The position numbers and the translations under genes are program-made. A stretch of 7,412 bases of DNA from an uncultured Propionibacteriaceae bacterium (GTDB taxonomy: Bacteria; Actinomycetota; Actinomycetes; Propionibacteriales; Propionibacteriaceae): positions 1 to 7,412 of the forward strand of contig CALKHV010000186.1 in NCBI GenBank assembly GCA_937988865.1. The letters are read 5' to 3'. The first letter of the stretch is position 1; the number at the start of each line of letters is the position of its first letter. Below, in pieces: positions 6,298 to 7,412 of this stretch. Under the pieces are notes generated by a model. That model was not told the DNA's origin, made no database searches, and saw nothing but the letters and a program-made list of their open reading frames with translations.

Positions 6298-7091
6298 CAT
6301 CCCCGGAAATGGTGGTTCGCTTCGGTGCTGCGACCCATCAGGGCCTCGTCCGCGCGAGCAACGAGGACTCCTATCTGACGGTTCCTCCCGTGTTCGTCGT
6401 GGCTGACGGTATGGGAGGCCACGCCCAGGGCGAACTCGCCTCCCGGGCGGTCACGGATGCGTTTCTTGACGTGTCCGAGAGCCAGTGGCTCACCTCTGAG
6501 GAACTGACGAGCGCCGTGGAGCGTGCGGCCACCCAAGTGATGGGGCTGACGTCCCCGGGCCGCCCCCCGGGCTCCACGCTGTCGGGGGTCGGACTCTCGC
6601 AGCACAGCGGAATGCCGTGCTGGTTGGTGTTCAACATCGGGGACTCCCGCACCCATCTCCTCCGCGACGGTGAGCTGACCCAGGTCAGCATCGATCACTC
6701 CGCTGCGGCGGTGGCCGCAGCGGCGGGCAACGCTCCCGTCCCTCGCAACGTGATCACGCGGGCCCTCGGGGCAGGACTCAGGAAGCCGGTGGCCGACCAA
6801 TGGCTGATCCCGGCGGTCGCCGGGGACAGGGTGCTCGTGTGCTCGGACGGCTTGAGCAATGACGTGACCGCAGAGCTCATCACGGCCACTCTTCTGGCGG
6901 TCGCCGAGCCACGCGAAGCCGCCGCGTCGCTCGTCCAGGCCGCACTGAACGCGGGGGGCCACGACAACGTCACCGTCGTCGTCGTCGACTGCGATCGGGT
7001 CGTCTCCACCGCGCCGACGGGGCTGGGCATTGATGACTCCACGGAGGTCCCAGCCGACGACACAGTCCACGATGCGACAGAGGAGGGCTGA
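6294..7091 (+). CDS. PP2C-family Ser/Thr protein phosphatase
   Basis: This is a 265-residue soluble phosphatase of the metal-dependent PPM/PP2C family, about the size of a bacterial PP2C catalytic domain, with no membrane segment. Motifs in order: RASNEDSY with E24 and D25; VVADGMGGHAQGELAS with D38 and G39; STLSGVGL at 94-101; NIGDSRTHLLRDG with D117; DHS at 134-136; RNVITRALG at 151-159; LVCSDGLSNDV with D185; GGHDNVTVVVV with D224. The metal-binding Asp residues are all present, so it should be active. It likely removes phosphate from Ser/Thr-phosphorylated proteins, possibly its FHA-bearing neighbours; the matching kinase is not in the window. The stretch between DHS and PRN is short and Ala-rich, so the flap is reduced. 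The acidic tail 246-265 contains DDTVHD. The GTG at 6294 overlaps the previous stop (GTGA); an in-frame ATG at 6309 is possible but would have no ribosome site. Confidence 0.95.
   Translation: MTSPEMVVRFGAATHQGLVRASNEDSYLTVPPVFVVADGMGGHAQGELASRAVTDAFLDVSESQWLTSEELTSAVERAATQVMGLTSPGRPPGSTLSGVGLSQHSGMPCWLVFNIGDSRTHLLRDGELTQVSIDHSAAAVAAAAGNAPVPRNVITRALGAGLRKPVADQWLIPAVAGDRVLVCSDGLSNDVTAELITATLLAVAEPREAAASLVQAALNAGGHDNVTVVVVDCDRVVSTAPTGLGIDDSTEVPADDTVHDATEEG
7081..7086 (+). promoter_or_regulatory. Consensus Shine-Dalgarno site for the last gene
   Basis: AGGAGG lies 4 bases before the ATG at 7091, the best match to the anti-Shine-Dalgarno sequence in this window. It supports the start of the final partial gene and suggests strong re-initiation after the phosphatase gene. 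Confidence 0.8.
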
Positions 7092-7412
7092 TGACCGCGA
7101 GTGAGGTGCCGCGCTGGACCGCCGGACCGATGCTGGCCATCGCCTGGCCTGGTGGGATCGCCCTGGTGTCAGCGACAGTCGGACTACCCGCCGCGGAGCG
7201 GATCTGGTCCCGACTGCGCAGGGAGTCCCAGCTGGGCATCTTCCTCAAGTCACTCGCGGAGGGGTCGGACGCGGGGTTTCTCGACCTGCCACCTTTCGCG
7301 ATCGCCGTCTCGGACGGGGACCGCTGGCAGGTCGCGGTGCGTGGCCCGGTGGGTGTGGAACTTCAGCTGGGCGACCGGATCGTGACGATGACCGGCGCGG
7401 GGAGCACCAAGT
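7091..7412 (+). CDS. Conserved operon protein, probably FHA-domain protein (N-terminal 107 residues, 3' end outside window)
   Basis: An ATG shares one base with the phosphatase stop (TGATG) after a consensus ribosome site, and the frame stays open to the window end. The 107 visible residues carry no signal peptide or clear membrane helix. Recognisable pieces are GLPAAERIWSRLRR, a helical stretch to LAEGSD, LDLPPFAIAV, and VAVRGPVGVEL followed by MTGAGSTK at the break. I remember this pattern (a Pro-Phe-x-Ile/Val strand, a VRG strand and a G-A/S-G-x-(S)T end) from the N-terminal region of proteins with a C-terminal FHA domain that follow PP2C genes in actinobacterial clusters. No FHA motif is in the window, so that part of the call rests on memory of family context. 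If right, it would be a second phosphothreonine reader in the operon. Confidence 0.6.
   Translation, partial: MTASEVPRWTAGPMLAIAWPGGIALVSATVGLPAAERIWSRLRRESQLGIFLKSLAEGSDAGFLDLPPFAIAVSDGDRWQVAVRGPVGVELQLGDRIVTMTGAGSTK

Noticed and set aside
6554..6571. Two CCCGGG palindromes 12 bases apart
   Set aside because: They fall in codons for SPGRPPGS within the phosphatase gene; there is no T-run or regulatory context, so this is probably coding-driven.
6970..6990. GTC triplet run
   Set aside because: It encodes the conserved DNVTVVVVD strand of the PP2C fold and is explained by codon preference.

Overview
The window is a high-GC (about two-thirds by eye), single-strand, tightly packed gene cluster with strong G/C third-position bias and GTG as well as ATG starts. 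This points to an actinobacterium. The gene set and order resemble what I remember from Micrococcales and Propionibacteriales, but I cannot place it more finely from sequence alone. All genes read on the plus strand and nothing convincing lies on the minus strand.

Layout: (1) 1-375, C-terminal end of a probably secreted, Cys-containing fibronectin-III-type protein that is cut by the window start. (2) 402-1376, MoxR-family AAA+ ATPase. (3) 1380-2600, DUF58 membrane protein with a degenerate vWA-like part. (4) 2597-4990, multi-pass membrane protein with an extracytoplasmic transglutaminase-like domain whose catalytic Cys is replaced by Asp; the whole 797-residue protein has no Cys. (5) 4990-6297, RDD membrane domain fused through a long Pro/Ala linker to a C-terminal FHA domain. 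(6) 6294-7091, PP2C-type Ser/Thr phosphatase. (7) 7091 to the window end, N-terminal part of another conserved protein, probably the FHA-domain protein usual at this position. The only gap is 26 bases before the MoxR gene. Four of the remaining five junctions overlap by 1 or 4 bases and the fifth has a 3-base spacer, so the cluster very probably forms one translationally coupled operon whose promoter and terminator lie outside the window.

How the genes may work together (inference): MoxR ATPases with DUF58 and TgpA-like transglutaminase proteins form a known but poorly understood chaperone-like module at the membrane. Here it sits between a large surface protein and a phospho-signalling module (FHA reader, PP2C eraser, second likely FHA protein). 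A Ser/Thr kinase would be expected outside the window. The most notable observation is that two adjacent members have lost the residues that would make them conventional catalytic or metal-binding proteins. This suggests a scaffold, receptor or assembly role under phosphothreonine control. The second is a matching D-[E/D]-T-V-x-D motif in the RDD-FHA protein and in the phosphatase tail, which looks like a possible FHA ligand.
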